A DNA stretch of 64,000 nucleotides, taken from NCBI GenBank assembly GCA_039621445.1, contig CP154956.1, positions 3,594,170 to 3,658,169 of the forward strand. The letters are read 5' to 3'. The stretch is from Euglena gracilis (taxonomy: Eukaryota > Euglenida > Euglenophyceae > Euglenales). Positions 21,691 to 33,658 of this stretch are shown here, one piece after another. The position numbers and the translations under genes were made by a program. Position 1 is the first letter of the stretch, and each line of letters starts with the position of its first letter. The notes beneath the pieces were generated by a model. The model worked only from the letters and a program-made list of their open reading frames with translations. It ran no database searches and was not told where the DNA came from.

Positions 21691-22079
21691 GGGATTTCCG
21701 GCGCGTCTCGCTGGAAATATTTGGCGCTTCGCGCCTGACAATAGCCAATCTAAAATAGCCCAAAAATACCAACAATGTCCACAAAATATTCACAAAAATC
21801 CACAAAAATACCCAAAATCACCAAAATGGCACAAAATGGCCAAAAATGCCGTAAAGGTGTTCATATTGACCCAAATTAGCCCAACATTTGCCCAAATCAA
21901 TGCAAAATGGTCCCAAATTAGCAAATAATATCATCAGAGGTGCTTGCCCACAACGACGCCTTCTGCAAGGTCACCATTTGAGCGACGATAGAGAGACAAC
22001 AACCCACTGGGTAGTGGTTCATCACAGAAGTCGGAGAAGCTGCAAGAACATTATCAAGTCTCCTTTCCCCAAGATCGTA

Positions 22080-22260
22080 TACGAAAGATCGTCTCTGACC
22101 GGGGGGGTGGTCGTTGGACAAGCCCGGTCGTTGGACAAGGGGGGGGGCAGACCCCAACCCACCAGGATGGGGGGGGGGGGTGGTCGACCTAACCCCCCCA
22201 CCACACATAGGGTTGCGGGGATTTCCGTACAGCCCTTGCCCGGGGGGTCAGTTTTGGGAC
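22080..22260. repeat. GTCGTTGGACAAG-type C/G element fragment
   Basis: GATCGTCTCTGACCGGGGGG, GGTCGTTGGACAAGC and a second GGTCGTTGGACAAGGGGGGG. More C/G runs follow to 22250. Confidence 0.55.
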
Positions 22261-22269
22261 CCAGCCCCG

Positions 22270-22590
22270 GCATACCCGTCCAAATGAGAATGGCCATTTT
22301 CGGGGTCCCCGGCGCTGAAGGCGTGGGGCGTGTGCAACAGCGGGGAAGCAATGGCACGGGTGGCACGCGGGGCCGGACGGGCAGGGAGGCGGGGAGCGGA
22401 TGCGCTGGGCGCAGTGGTCGGGGAGCGGCGGGGGACGTGGGCGTGGTGATGGTTGGCTGGGGCAGGGGGGGGGGATGGCAAGAAACACGGACGTCCCAAA
22501 TGCTGCTCCAAAATACTGAAGCGCGCGGGAAACAAAAGGACGCGGGGGCAACGGTACCTCGTGACCAACTCTCGCAATCAGGCTTTCTTT
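22270..22590. other. GC-rich segment, possible exon, strand unclear
   Basis: Markedly GC-rich and free of repeats between two C/G blocks. Both strands are open: plus reads Gly/Arg-rich (MAIFGVPGAEGVGRVQQRG), minus Pro/Ala-rich (RLPARPAPRATRAIASPLL). A structural exon is possible, but nothing decides the strand. Confidence 0.2.
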
Positions 22591-22909
22591 GCAAGGCCCC
22601 CAGGGCTTCCCCATCCACCCAGGGTGGCGTTGGACCCCCCGAGGGGGGGCAAAGACCCCCCCAAAACTGATCCTCTGAAGGCATTGCCTTTAAAATTTTC
22701 ATCAAAAAAACCTTTCTGGCGCTTCGCACCAGAACCCAAACCCCTGGCGCGGAAACCCGGGGGGGGGGGTCCGACCCTGGATCCCTCCCTCAGGGCTGGG
22801 GTTTTCCGAGTTAAAACAACGCCTGCTTGCAAACTGGCTGCTGTCGCTGGGATTTCAGCCTGGAACGGCCGTCAGAATGCCAAGTCATAAGTAACTCCCC
22901 TCCCAGAAA

Positions 22910-23125
22910 AGATGCGTGAGGACCAGGGGGACTGCAAAAAAATTGGTGGTTGCGTCAAAAAGGGAAAATACCCTTTTTTGAGGTGGTGCTAAATTTTTAA
23001 GCATTTTGGGCGCAAAAATCAACATTTGTGTCACCAAATCAGGTTTCAGAAATTTCTAAAACGTCGAAAAATTTCGAAAAAATCTTTTCAAACCCAAAAT
23101 AAGCCTCCCCGAGAATATCACCATT
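22910..23125. repeat. Copy of the AAGCACC element interior
   Basis: AAAATACCCTTTTTTGAGG, TCACCAAATCAGGTTTCAGAA and AAACCCAAAATAAGCCTCCC match, in order, the interior of the element at 23.42-23.80 kb. This is an older or partial copy without clear ends. Confidence 0.55.
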
Positions 23126-23420
23126 TATTGGACCAACTTTTAAAACCTGCTTTAGAGAGTGGGTGGGCGGGTTGGGGCTGCTGGACCCCCTTAGGGATAC
23201 TTAGGTAGATCCACCGATCCCGCGCCAAGCCTCGATACGAATCATTCCGATGGCCCTGATTGTGACTGGGATCCAATGCCCCGAATAAGGAAAATGACCG
23301 CCGGCTGGGGAAGAAATGCGAACCACACCACGGGGGTGGATCTCGGCTGGTGAGCCGCAGTTTGCCCCGTCAGCAGGGCCATCCGGGAAGGCTTCTTAGG
23401 CGGCCGAATTCGCACTTACC

Positions 23421-23797
23421 TCCCCCCCCCCTTGTCTAAGCACCGGAAAAGATGGGTAAGAACCGGGGGGTGGTGCTTATTTTGCCAAAATATGGGCAAG
23501 AACCAGGGGGGTGGTGCTTAGACAAGGGGGAAAAATTTGAATGCAAAAAAAAAAGGAAAAATTCCCCTTTTTTCGGAGGTCCACTTTTGAACTTACACAT
23601 ATTTGGATGCAGAAATCAGCAATACCTCACCAAATCAGGTCTCAGAAGTTGCAGAAATTTCGAAATTTTTGAGAAATTTCCCTTAAAAATGCACACAAAA
23701 TAAACCTCTCCGTGACGATGACCTTTAAAAAGATGGGTAAGAACCGGGGGGGGGTGGTGCTTAGACAAGGGTGGTGCTTAGACAAGGGGGGGAGGGG
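23421..23797. mobile_element. GTCTAAGCACCGG-type C/G element
   Basis: Starts TACC-T-C10-TTGTCTAAGCACCGG and ends GGTGCTTAGACAAGGGGGGG. The word GATGGGTAAGAACCGGGGGG appears near both ends as an inner repeat. A third, shorter variant lies at 39.15-39.42 kb. No coding. Confidence 0.65.
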
Positions 23798-23811
23798 TTT
23801 TTCCTTTAGAA

Positions 23812-24440
23812 TTTGCGCATTTGCGCAAATGCGCAAATTCTACGACATTCCTGGACCATGTACCCTGAGACAGGGAACACAATTTATGAACTGTGACACC
23901 GCTTTATTGGAGGGGATTAACTCCCAGTAGTTTGGTGTAAATGCTGCTTACCAGGTGCGTGAATAGGGCTGAGGGTGAGATTGGTGCTCAGGAATGTCAA
24001 ACAGAAGAGAGGCACACACCCTGTGTTACGACACTTGGAAATGGTGCTGACGTGCTGGCTGAACTGGCTGGGAAACTGATGATAAAATGACGTGTTTGTG
24101 GGCGCCAATGCGCGCATAAACAAAATTGTTGGTGTGCGCATTTGCGCAAATGCACACACCAACAAAGTTATGTTTATTTGCGCAAATGCGCCCACAAACA
24201 TGGATTTTTACTTTCCATGTTAAAAGACACCAATGAGGACCATGACTCTACAAGGTTTTAAAATGTGATGGGCGTGTTGGTGGGCGCAACTGCGCAAATA
24301 AACATAATTACGTTTGTTTGCGCATTTGCGCAAATGCGCAAACAAACATTTAACACACTGCTTCAAAACGATGTGTTTGTAGGAGCCTAAACACACACAA
24401 ACAAAATTGTGTTTATTTGCGCAAATGCGCAAATAAACAA
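23812..24440. repeat. Cluster of TTTGCGCAAATGCGCAAA palindromes
   Basis: At least four blocks. 23812-23841 is a compact palindrome. 24092-24200 is a palindrome of about 105 bp: GTTTGTGGGCGC on the left, GCGCCCACAAAC on the right, TGTGCGCATTTGCGCAAATG in the middle. 24266-24350 and 24370-24440 repeat the plan. Outer arms contain TTTATTTGCGCAAATGCGC, so palindromes are nested in palindromes. ORFs read as RICANKHN or FAQMRK repeats and are not genes. Confidence 0.8.
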
Positions 24441-24556
24441 AAATCAGTTGTGTGATACCATCTCCTCGTCCGTGACAGCTGGCGAACGCAATTCCTCACG
24501 ACAACCATTGATTTGCACCACGATTACGTGGTGATGAAATTTGTGGTGAGAGGTAA

Positions 24557-24966
24557 CCCCCCCCTAGTCGTATGACCGGGTTCCTGCAACCTGTGGCCGG
24601 GGGGGGGTGGTCATAACACCCCCATAACCTGCAACCTGTGACCGGGGGGTGGTCATAGATGAGGGGGTGGTCGTAGAAGCGTGTGAAAAGTGTCCCAAAA
24701 TGGCATTTTTTACCCCCCCCCAAAATGTCCCATTTTTCAAAAATCCGGCGCTTCGCGCCGGCAGGGGGAACCTTATTTTGGGGGGTCCATTTCATGGATT
24801 TTTGCACGGACCGGCCAGTGGGGGGACTTATTTTGGGGGTTAAATTTTTTTCGCAACCTGCAACCTGTGACCGGGGGGGGGTGGTCATAACACACCCCAT
24901 GACCTGCAACCTGTGACCGGGGGGTGGTCATAGATGACGGGTGGTCGTACGACTAGGGGGGGGGGG
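24557..24966. mobile_element. CTAGTCGTATGACC-type C/G element, 410 bp
   Basis: Left boundary TAA|CCCCCCCCTAGTCGTATGACC and right boundary GGTCGTACGACTAGGGGGGGGGG|TAG. Inside, the block CAACCTGTGACCGGGG...GTGGTCATA is present at both ends in tandem. GGCGCTTCGCGCCGG sits near the middle (24747). Flanked by TA. Confidence 0.75.
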
Positions 24967-25391
24967 TAGTGTGTAATGTTCACTGGAACACGGCATGTGA
25001 CTGGCCATAATTTGCCGGCCTTACGTGTGTACATTTGTACTGCTGTTCCCTGGCCCGAACGGCCTGTTCCTTTGGCGTCATCCGTTTGGCAGTTAAACGA
25101 TGACGTGCAAAATACCTGTGACTGTTCGACATCTTTTCTGCAACAGGACTGCGTTGCAAGAAGACAAAACTTGGCACCTGAAATACCTGGGATGTGTCGG
25201 GCCGTAGTCCGTTTTATGGTTTTCTTTACCATTTTTCCCTTGAAAAACGTAAAACAAACCAGTTCTTGTGTTCGTAACTTGGGGGGAGTGGGTCCCACAG
25301 CTTTGATGCACCCAATGCAGTGGTAAAGGTTCAAGACTTCCTTGCATCCAAAGTAACGGGTGTTTGAGGGCTACCTTTCTCCGGCTGCTGG

Positions 25392-25660
25392 TTGCCATGC
25401 ACTGGCACCACGTTGTCCCCCCAGTCTTACACCCCGGTTGCGGGGTATAACGTGGCCGCTAAAGCTGGGTGTTGTTGTACCGGGGAGGTGGTTGCCGGTC
25501 TGGTGGGTGCTGAAGCATCAGCAGCTGATGGGGCTGCAGCAGCGGAGCCCAGGCCGCAGGTCAGCGGCAGGGCCCTTGGGACCCAAAAATTGGTGCCAGT
25601 GGACGTGCACCGTTACCGGGTGGCTGCGAACCCACCTTCAAGAGATCCTACAGTCAGTTC
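25392..25660 (+). CDS. Candidate coding segment, plus strand
   Basis: GC-rich stretch. The plus frame runs TGTTLSPQSYTPVAGYN, AAKAGCCCTGEVVAGLVG, then Ala-rich and KLVPVDVHRYRVAANPP. It looks like real protein composition but no domain is recognised. Other plus frames are open too. Just downstream, TTCAAAAAGTCATGAC occurs twice. Confidence 0.25.
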
Positions 25661-25880
25661 AAAAAGTCATGACCCAAGCTGGTTCAAAAAGTCATGACTC
25701 CTGAAAATTTCGAAAAAAAATTTGTTCTCTTCCTTGCTAGACCCCTATGTCAGGCAATGGGCTGGCAGTGGTGGAGGAGGTACCTGGGTGCTCTGTGTGC
25801 GCCACCCTGCAGAAGGCACCCCTGTGCTGCTTCGCTGTGCACGCCTGTAAGCTCCTTTTGACGCTGTGCCGAGCACTCAA

Positions 25881-25916
25881 TGTTCTCTTCTAGATTCTGG
25901 CATTTAGAAGAGAACA
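25881..25916. repeat. Short hairpin
   Basis: TGTTCTCTTCTA pairs with TAGAAGAGAACA across a 12-base loop. Isolated; could act as an RNA hairpin if transcribed. Nothing in the context shows a role. Confidence 0.5.
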
Positions 25917-25944
25917 CTTTGTAAACTGTGCAGTTTCTTCATGC

Positions 25945-26375
25945 ACTTTATTTGTGCATTTGTGCCAACAAACAACGTGATGCGCGCAAATGCGCAAATG
26001 AACCACATCTGCTGTCGGTGTTTGACGGTTGTGTTTCCGTCAAACCGTTCTTCTTTGTGTTTATTTGCGGATTTGCGCGCACAAACAAAGAACATGTTTG
26101 TTTGCGCATTTGCGCAAATACGCGCATAAAACATAATTTTTGTTCGTGCGCGCATTTGCGCCCATAAACTTGCGCATCGATAAACAGTGTGGCAAACCCA
26201 CCAACTGGACGGCCCGTTGGTCTGCGCACTCACAGCCCCTTTGTCACGCCGTTTATCAACAGCGTCAGTTCATGGGTACTAAAGCCCAATCCTTGAAGGA
26301 CATGTTTGGGTTTATTTGCGCAAATGCGCAAATAAACCTAAACATGTTGATGGGCGCATTTGCGCAAATAAACAC
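25945..26375. repeat. Second cluster of TTTGCGCAAATGCGCAAA palindromes
   Basis: TTTGTGCATTTGTGCC, GCGCAAATGCGCAAATGAAC, TTTATTTGCGGATTTGCGC, TTTGCGCATTTGCGCAAATA and TTTATTTGCGCAAATGCGCA in both orientations. 26303-26375 contains a perfect GGTTTATTTGCGCAAATGCG palindrome core. Same family as the 23.8-24.4 kb cluster. Confidence 0.75.
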
Positions 26376-26399
26376 AATTTTGCCCTTCCAGTGTTGGGC

Positions 26400-27000
26400 T
26401 TCTTCCGCTGGGTTCTTTGCCACACAACTGGTTGTGCGGATCCCGGGTATAGGCCGGGTGGGAGACACCCGTCCCCTTCATTCCCTACGGACCCTATTTC
26501 TTCCCCCCTGCGCTTCCCTTGCCCAACACCCCGCACTTAGCTTCCGTCCCTTGCGTCCTTCCCGCCCGCTTGGTCACACCACACCCACATCCCCCGGCAC
26601 CTCCTCCCCGCACTTTAACAAACGTCCCCAAAAACACCACACCAAGGCGCCGCAAGCAAAGCAGTCCAGCAAACACCCAGGACGCACACCGCCGGCAGCT
26701 CGGGCACACCCAGGGACACAGCCGAAAGGTGCAACAAGGGCAGCAAAGGTCCCGTTCCTTTGCCGCTTTTTTGCGTTTTTTTCAGTGTGGGCCGGCAAGG
26801 TCCGGGGGGTTTCAACGTACAAAGTCCATTTCCACGCACCCCAAAAACACCATTTTTCGCCAAAGTCCAGGGGGTCATACCGCCAAAAACAGAATTTCGC
26901 TCATTTTTTGCACTCTCTTGTCAACGTGTTTTCAAACCCCCCTGACCGAATCAAAGCAGAATCAAAAAATTCGTAAATTTGCGCAAGTCCGCAAATAAAA
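26400..27000. other. C-rich segment, no secure gene
   Basis: Pyrimidine-rich on the plus strand, giving Pro/His/Thr frames; minus frames are Gly/Arg/Val-rich. I see no motif or splice pair that favours either strand. Confidence 0.35.
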
Positions 27001-27105
27001 AGAAAAAAGCTTAAGTGCGAATTAGGCCGCCCAAGAGGCTTGATTTGGGGGACTCGACCCCCCCCCCACCCACTGCCCATAGGATAGGTCTCCGGGATTC
27101 CCGTA

Positions 27106-27264
27106 CCCCCCCCCCCCCGGAAGCTGCCACCTGACAGGCCCTACCAGAGGCCAGTACAGGGGACCCTGACAACTTCCTATCATGACAGGTTGGCCGGTAC
27201 TGATGGTTTTCCGGGCGGGACCCTGACAGGTTCTCGGGCATGACAATTTCCCGAGGGAGGGGGG
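27106..27264. mobile_element. CCTGACAGGTTGGCC-type C/G element, copy 1
   Basis: After TA a C run leads into GGAAGCTGCCACCTGACAGG, then CCCTGACAACTTCC, ACAGGTTGGCCGGTAC, CGGGCGGGACCCTGACAGGT and TCTCGGGCATGACAATTTCC with a final G run. Same module order as the copies at 36.69 and 39.90 kb, with more changes. Confidence 0.7.
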
Positions 27265-27294
27265 AAAGGTAGGATAATTCTCCGGGATTCCCAC

Positions 27295-27458
27295 AAAGCC
27301 CTGCCCGTCAGCGCCGCGGCCACCGCCGACGTCGAGGAGGAGGCAAGCTGTTCTGGCCGGCCAGCCGGGCCGGACGCCCACACACCAACCGCGGCGCACC
27401 ACACCGCCAGCAGCAGGAGCCACCCCCGCGGCGGCCGCGATGTGCGTGGGAGGGGCAT
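27295..27458 (-). CDS. Candidate first exon with signal peptide
   Basis: Minus strand from the ATG at 27458. It reads MPLPRTSRPPRGWLLLLAV then WCAAVGVWASGPAGRPEQ, a basic start, a hydrophobic core and an AxA-like region (WASGPAG), as in secretory signal peptides. A Ser/Ala-rich stretch follows (ASSSTSAVAAALTG). A possible donor is CTTT|GTGGGA, but it is weak. On this strand the LRR exons lie downstream, so this could be the N-terminus of that protein; about 10 kb separates them. A CCTGACAGG-type element sits on each side (27.11-27.26 and 27.60-27.73 kb). Confidence 0.38.
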
Positions 27459-27600
27459 GGCTGGGCAGGCAGGAGGGGAGGGCAGAGCGGGCCACCCCCA
27501 GCCTACCCCCCTCCCCTGGCCAACACCTGGGGGGGGGGGGTGCCTTGGGTTGTGGGGTGCCTGTCCACAGCAGGCAACCCCCGGGGGAAGGCCTAACCTA

Positions 27601-27728
27601 CCCCCCCCCCCGGAAACTGTCACCTGACAGGTCGGCCGAGGACCCCGACAACTTCCTGTACTGATAGGTTGGCCAGATATGGGGACCCTGACAGTTTCTC
27701 GGTCATGACAGTTTCCCAGGGGGGCCCG
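27601..27728. mobile_element. CCTGACAGG-type C/G element, copy 2 (short)
   Basis: TA|C11-GGAAACTGTCACCTGACAGG, CCCCGACAACTTCC, GATAGGTTGGCC, CCCTGACAGTTTCTCGG, then CATGACAGTTTCCCAGGGGGG. One internal module is deleted compared with the 36.69-kb copy. Confidence 0.65.
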
Positions 27729-28069
27729 GAGCCGATGGAGGGGTGGCACTCCCCCCCAAACCCGACCTTTCGGGGGGTGGGAGGCTCCAAATGACCCCCT
27801 CAGGAGTAAGCAGTATGATACGTTATGGAACAGCAGGGCGGCATGCTTGACGACTCTTAGAAAAGACATTGACCCTCGTGGTGTCCAACAACCGCTTCTG
27901 CATGGGTGGTTGTCAAAACTGTCCCACAGGAAACTGCTGCCGGAGAACCTGTCAGGGTCCCCTGTGGCCAGCATGCCACGGGGGGTCAAACCCAAATGCT
28001 TCACAGTGGGCTGCTTGCTTTGGGGGGGGGAGGATTGGTAGGGCTGCAGAATGAAAAGAACATTTTGTT

Positions 28070-28980
28070 ATGCATATAGTAACGCATAAGGACGGCCTGC
28101 CAACCCCCCTCTTAACCGCACTTTGGCTTCTGTCTTGTTTCAGGCCTGGCACTGCACTCTGCTTCTGGCCCTTTTTCACAGCAACTCTAAATAATTGTCC
28201 GACCCCATATTCACTGAGACTTCAAACTTTCTTTTTGTTTTCCTTGCCCTTCCCCTCCCCTTCCCCTCAAAGTATGTAATAATACTCAATGAAGGCATTC
28301 TGCTGGCAGCCCAGAAATCGGTGTCACAAGTGTGTGTTTTCAGGGAAACCTTTTTTCGTGGTCTGGCACGGAGCGCCAGCAGCATCACGTGAGGCATTCC
28401 TGCAGCGAAGTCTCATAGGATTCACGTTTTCGAACCATCGGCGGGCACGGAAGGAAAACGTACTTGCACATTTGCACATGAAGTTGGTTGCTGGTGAGGT
28501 CGCGGAGGGGGAGGGGGCGAAACGTGGAGAGTGCCGACGTCACTTGCGGTTCGGGGAGACAGGGGAAATGGACATGGGGCAGGGGGGTGAACAGCCCTCC
28601 GCGGCTCACTTGGCGCAAATCGGTAATTTTCAGGTTTCTGGAAGGCAGGAGAGAGGCTCCCCAAATAAAATAAAAACACCCCAAACAATAAAACCCCCGA
28701 GGACGGACTTCAGATGCCCAAATGATAATAATCCCCCTGTGTGGAAAAAGCAAAGCAAAAGGAGAAGAAAAATCATTGGAAACATCGTAAAATGAAAGCA
28801 CAAAATCGATAAAAAGGTCAGAATAATTTCATCCATCTTGCAAAAAAAACCCGAAAAATGCAAAACGGGCCCAGGGGCCCATTGAAATACTTTTGAGGTC
28901 AATTTTGACTTGATTATTTTTTCAAATTTGAAGAAATGAAGAAAGCTCCATTGTGGGAAAACTCCCCTCGGATGCAGGGC
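28070..28980. other. No gene recognised
   Basis: Pyrimidine-rich stretch at about 28220-28270 (CCTTCCCCTCCCCTTCCCC), then A-rich DNA. ORFs on both strands lack motifs. Confidence 0.4.
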
Positions 28981-28983
28981 GGT

Positions 28984-29290
28984 CCTTAAGCAAAAAAAAA
29001 AAAACTCCGCTGTCCCAGCACACTCAGTGAAAAATATTCAGCAAAATGGGCAGGAAATTTGGGCATTCTTCAGCGAGAACAGGTCGACATCAGGAAAAAA
29101 ATTGATTCCTGGCACCCTTGGGCCATCGCCCATCCACCCAAATCGTCAAAAACTGTGTTTTTCGACTTTTTAATTTTTGCCCCCGATCAAGTCCCAGCCT
29201 GGCCCTTTGGCTGGCCCTTTGGCCGAATGGGGGGCGGTCCTTAAGGAAATAAAAAAAAAACTTTCCTGTCCCTTAAGGACCGCCCTGCTC
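28984..29290. mobile_element. GGTCCTTAAG-type element
   Basis: Left end GGCGGTCCTTAAGCAAAAAA; near the right end GGGCGGTCCTTAAGGAAATA, and last TTAAGGACCGCCC. A second copy with the same interior (CAGCACACTCA/CAGCATATTTA, GCCCATCCACCCAAATCGTC) is at 53.03-53.31 kb. Short inverted ends; no coding. Confidence 0.6.
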
Positions 29291-29395
29291 GGATGTTGAA
29301 CCCAAGCCCCCGACTTCAGGTGTCAGGTGATGGGCCGGACAAGATTGTTGGTGATGAGGTGTGGTGGGCTGGGCAAGGCATGGGCTTGTACAAAA

Positions 29396-29545
29396 CAGGA
29401 TGCTGTGGGGACTTGCGGAGGGCATGCCGGCAGCGCTGAGCGCCGACCACGCATGGCGTGAATCACGACGACGGGGGAGGGCAGAGACGGCAGGGCCGCC
29501 GGCTCGAGTTGTGGATGCAGCCAGGGCGTTCCTCGGGCCGAGCGG
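29396..29545 (+). CDS. Candidate exon, paralogue of the 63.3-kb segment
   Basis: The plus frame ends HAWRESRRRGRAETAGPP then ARVVDAARAFL. The segment at 63.30-63.44 kb is alignable at DNA level and in the same plus frame gives AWSSRSRGAEGAGHLAQVVD then AIRAFF. Both follow CCGGCAG, a possible acceptor. Conservation of frame without stops in both copies favours coding on the plus strand; the minus frame homologous to one copy has a stop in the other. Function unknown. Confidence 0.35.
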
Positions 29546-29817
29546 CGGTTCCCATTGGCCGTTTTTGGGCCAAAACCTGCCTTCAACTGCAGTGAAGAAC
29601 TTGGGAAACCTCCCTAAAGGGCCATAAACAAAAAAATTGGTCTCCGCGTGAACGAAAGCTACCTCCCCCCTTGTCCAACAACCGCTAATCATCGCTACTG
29701 ACCGGGGGGAGGTCAGGGTTTGATATAAGGACAGGTGGGGGGGGTCCGGACCCCCCCCCTGTGGGCAGTCAAAAACTGCACACGGGCCAGTCAAAAACTG
29801 CACACGGGCCAGTCAAA

Positions 29818-30410
29818 AACTGCACTGCAAAAAAAACTGCAAAAAACTGCAAAAAAAAAACTGCAAAAAACTGCACTTCAACAAAAAACAACAATATACA
29901 AGCCGAAATGGTGTGCATATGCAAACTCGCAAATCAAATCACAAAATCACACTCCCCCGAGAGCACCCCCCCTCCTCCCCCCGGGGGTTCAGAACTAAAA
30001 AAAAAAAACCCTGCTGGAGATGGAGCAATTTTGGTTGAGTAATTGTGGCCTTGTCACCGAAACAATCTGTTTTTTGGAATGGTGGCTACACCAATCTCTG
30101 TTGTATTAAGAGGCAGTTGGTAAGACAGTTGGGGGCAGACAATTGGTGGGATAATTGTAGACAACACAACTCATGAACAGATGATGCTTTTCTTGAGAAA
30201 CACCCTTCAAACATATAATCCAGCAGCAAAAAAAAACAGACACCTCAGGTTTCCTCAAACTGAAATAAAAAAAAAACTGCAAAAAACTGCACGTGTGCAG
30301 TTTTTTCAGAAAAAAAAAGTGGAAAAAAAAACTGCAAAAAAAAACTGCAAAAACTGCAAAAAAAAAACCCAAAACGTGAAAACTGCAAAAAACTGCAAAA
30401 ACTGTACGGT
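29818..30410. repeat. AAAAAACTGC minisatellite blocks
   Basis: Two blocks (29818-29880 and 30270-30410) of A(5-9)CTGC units, preceded by three CAGTCAAAAACTGCACACGGG-like units at 29767-29825. The two blocks are separated by about 390 bp of unrelated DNA. ORFs are Lys/Thr/Asn artefacts. Confidence 0.85.
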
Positions 30411-30419
30411 GCATATTTC

Positions 30420-30870
30420 GCCCCCCCCCCCTGCCCTGCGGGCCAGGAGGGGGGGGGGGTGGGGGGGGGACACGCCCCCCCACCTAAACAGTGGCGCGGT
30501 CCGGGTGACCAAATTTCGGCCGAAAATTTTTGACCCCTCAAAACGACCAAAAGTGCCATTTTGGGCAGTTTTTGGGCAAAAATTTGCAAAAAAAAATGCA
30601 AAAAAAATTCAGCGCGAAGCGCCGGAGGAAAAAATTGACCCTTTTTGTGGGGGGGGGTCCCGGGTACCCCCCCCCAGGGTCGGTCCGGACCCCCCTGGCA
30701 GGTGGGGGGGTGGTCCGGACCCCCCTGCGGGCAGGAGGGGGGGGGGGGACACCCCCCCACCTAAACCGTGTACGCCCTCCTTATATCAAACCCTGGGGGG
30801 GTCGCCATTTTGACTAAACATCGCTGCTGATCGGGGGGTGGGTCGTTAGACAAGACCGGGGTCAAAAAAA
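30420..30870. mobile_element. Compound C/G element with CAGTGGCGCGGTCCGGGTGA
   Basis: C run, inverted CCTGCCCTGCGGGCCAGGAGG, G run, then CCTAAACAGTGGCGCGGTCC, GCCAAAAATTT words, and the GCGCGAAGCGCC hairpin at 30617. Two GGTCCGGACCCCCCTG units follow, then CATCGCTGCTGATCGGGGGG with GGTCGTTAGACAAG. It looks like several elements of the same type nested or joined. Confidence 0.55.
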
Positions 30871-31555
30871 TTTTCTCCCGATTCGCCCCAAAATGAAGGA
30901 AAAATTTTATTTTGCCTGACATGGCCACGACTCTCAGATTCATGATGAAAAAAGGGAGAAACGTGCGGCAAAATGTCCGGTTTTTTACGTTACTTGCACA
31001 AAACAACAACACACATTTACACTACGATATTGTGGTTTTTTGTGGTACTATTATAGTATTTTGCAGGTTTTTTGAGAAGATTTGAACAATTTTGTGGAAT
31101 TTTGTGGAGAAATCATTTTTTAAGATGGTGCAGGTGCCGTGAAGCACAGCTTTTGTTGGCATTGTTGGCCACTTTGGGCTTTAGGCTCAATTTTTCGTAA
31201 TTTTGGGTGGGTGGGTGGGTGGGCGTCTGTGTTGCCCCCCCCCCCCGGTCACTGAACTGATCTAAACGAAATGAAGCAATGGATCCTATAATGGAAACCG
31301 GCCTCCAGGGTGAGCTGGGTTGCTCCATACGGAAGCTTTTTGGCTGGACCCATGCAGGGGACATTGGAGAGAGAAAAAAGTAAGTTTCCTTCCATCTGCA
31401 AATCAGACTTTGGAGGAAATAAGGGGGAGGAGGTTGCAGTTGAAACCCTGTGGTGTCCGGGAAAAAACCCTGGTCACGATGCATTATGGCAGGTTGCTTC
31501 ACGTAGTGGAATCCAACGGGCCCAGAGAAGCGACAGCGACAGACCGCGGGCATGC

Positions 31556-32640
<1,085 letters not shown>

Positions 32641-32689
32641 GAACTGTGACCACCACCCTAAGGCGCAGTCGGAGTTGTGCCCCGCGGCA

Positions 32690-33250
32690 CCTTCGAATTC
32701 GGCCACACCGTTCTCTGGGCTCCCAGCACGCACCCACCAACCCAGCACTGGGCCCGGGGGGGGGGGGGACTTGGGGGCCCATTTCGACCTTTCTTCGGCT
32801 CAGCAAGCAGGGCGGGCGCTGCGCAGGACGGGTGGCTGGCGCACGGTAGGCGGTGGGGGCTGCGGTCCAGAAGGCCCGGCAAACCGCATAATCAGGCTGA
32901 AGTTGACCAAACCCTGTGGGGGAAGGTCTGGGAGTTCTGGGGCAGGCAGGGACCACCCGCCCCCCCCCCTGTCCACCGAAATTCGCCCCAACGCCTTTTC
33001 AAGCCCCGGCACCTTCGGTGGCGGAGTGCATTGGCCGAGTACCCAGGCACTATGGGTATATGTCCCGAACGCAAGCCCAGGAAGCCCCCGGGTTGGGCCG
33101 GCCATGCCTGGAAATTCAGTCTGCGCACGACACGTCGCCGTCCGCCAGCCCCATCGGGAACAGGAATGGGCAGTCGCCGTAGAAGCCGACGACGGGGCCA
33201 CAGGTGGGAAGGACAGTCCGTGGTCCAACCCCTGATTTGATGCCCCTCTT
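32690..33250 (-). CDS. Possible 3' exon(s) of the GT31 gene, frame uncertain
   Basis: GC-rich non-repeat DNA downstream of the GT31 exons on the minus strand. One minus frame at about 33237-33126 reads TVLPTCGPVVGFYGDCPFLF then PMGLADGDVSCAD and stops at TGA. A possible acceptor is CAAATCAG|GG at about 33240. Another minus frame is also open (STATAHSCSRWGWRT). GT31 proteins often carry a short Cys-containing region after the ED motif, but the match is not diagnostic. Unrelated exons are possible. Confidence 0.25.
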
Positions 33251-33547
33251 CCCAAACAGCAGCTTGGGTCGGTTGCTGAAAATCCTTAAGGGGGGTCTCA
33301 GAGTTTGGATTTTGCAAAAATCCCGGCCCCAAGGAAGCAGGGTTTTTTGGAATGAGCAAAAATTGCTCAAATCATGTCCAACACATTGACACACATTGAA
33401 AATGGTAAACTCTCCCCAAAAACTCAAAAAATTAAAAAGACAACCCATTTTGGGGGGTCGAATTTTTGGATTTTGTCAAAAACAATCCCGGGGGTTACCG
33501 TTTTGGAATTTTTGATGAAAAGAATCAGGGGGTATTTAAGGATTTAA

Positions 33548-33619
33548 GGGGGGGTTGCTGAGCTCTTATCCCTTTGGAGTAAGAGCGAAGCTTACCCCTG
33601 GGGAAAAAGGGAGGGTCGG

Positions 33620-33658
<39 letters not shown>

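Noticed and set aside
22270-22590. Pro/Ala-rich protein gene
   Set aside because: Open on both strands because of GC-rich composition; no motif or splice pair favours one. Kept only as an unspecified segment.
23812-26375. CRISPR array
   Set aside because: The repeats are palindromes of variable length in both orientations, without regular spacers, in a eukaryotic setting.
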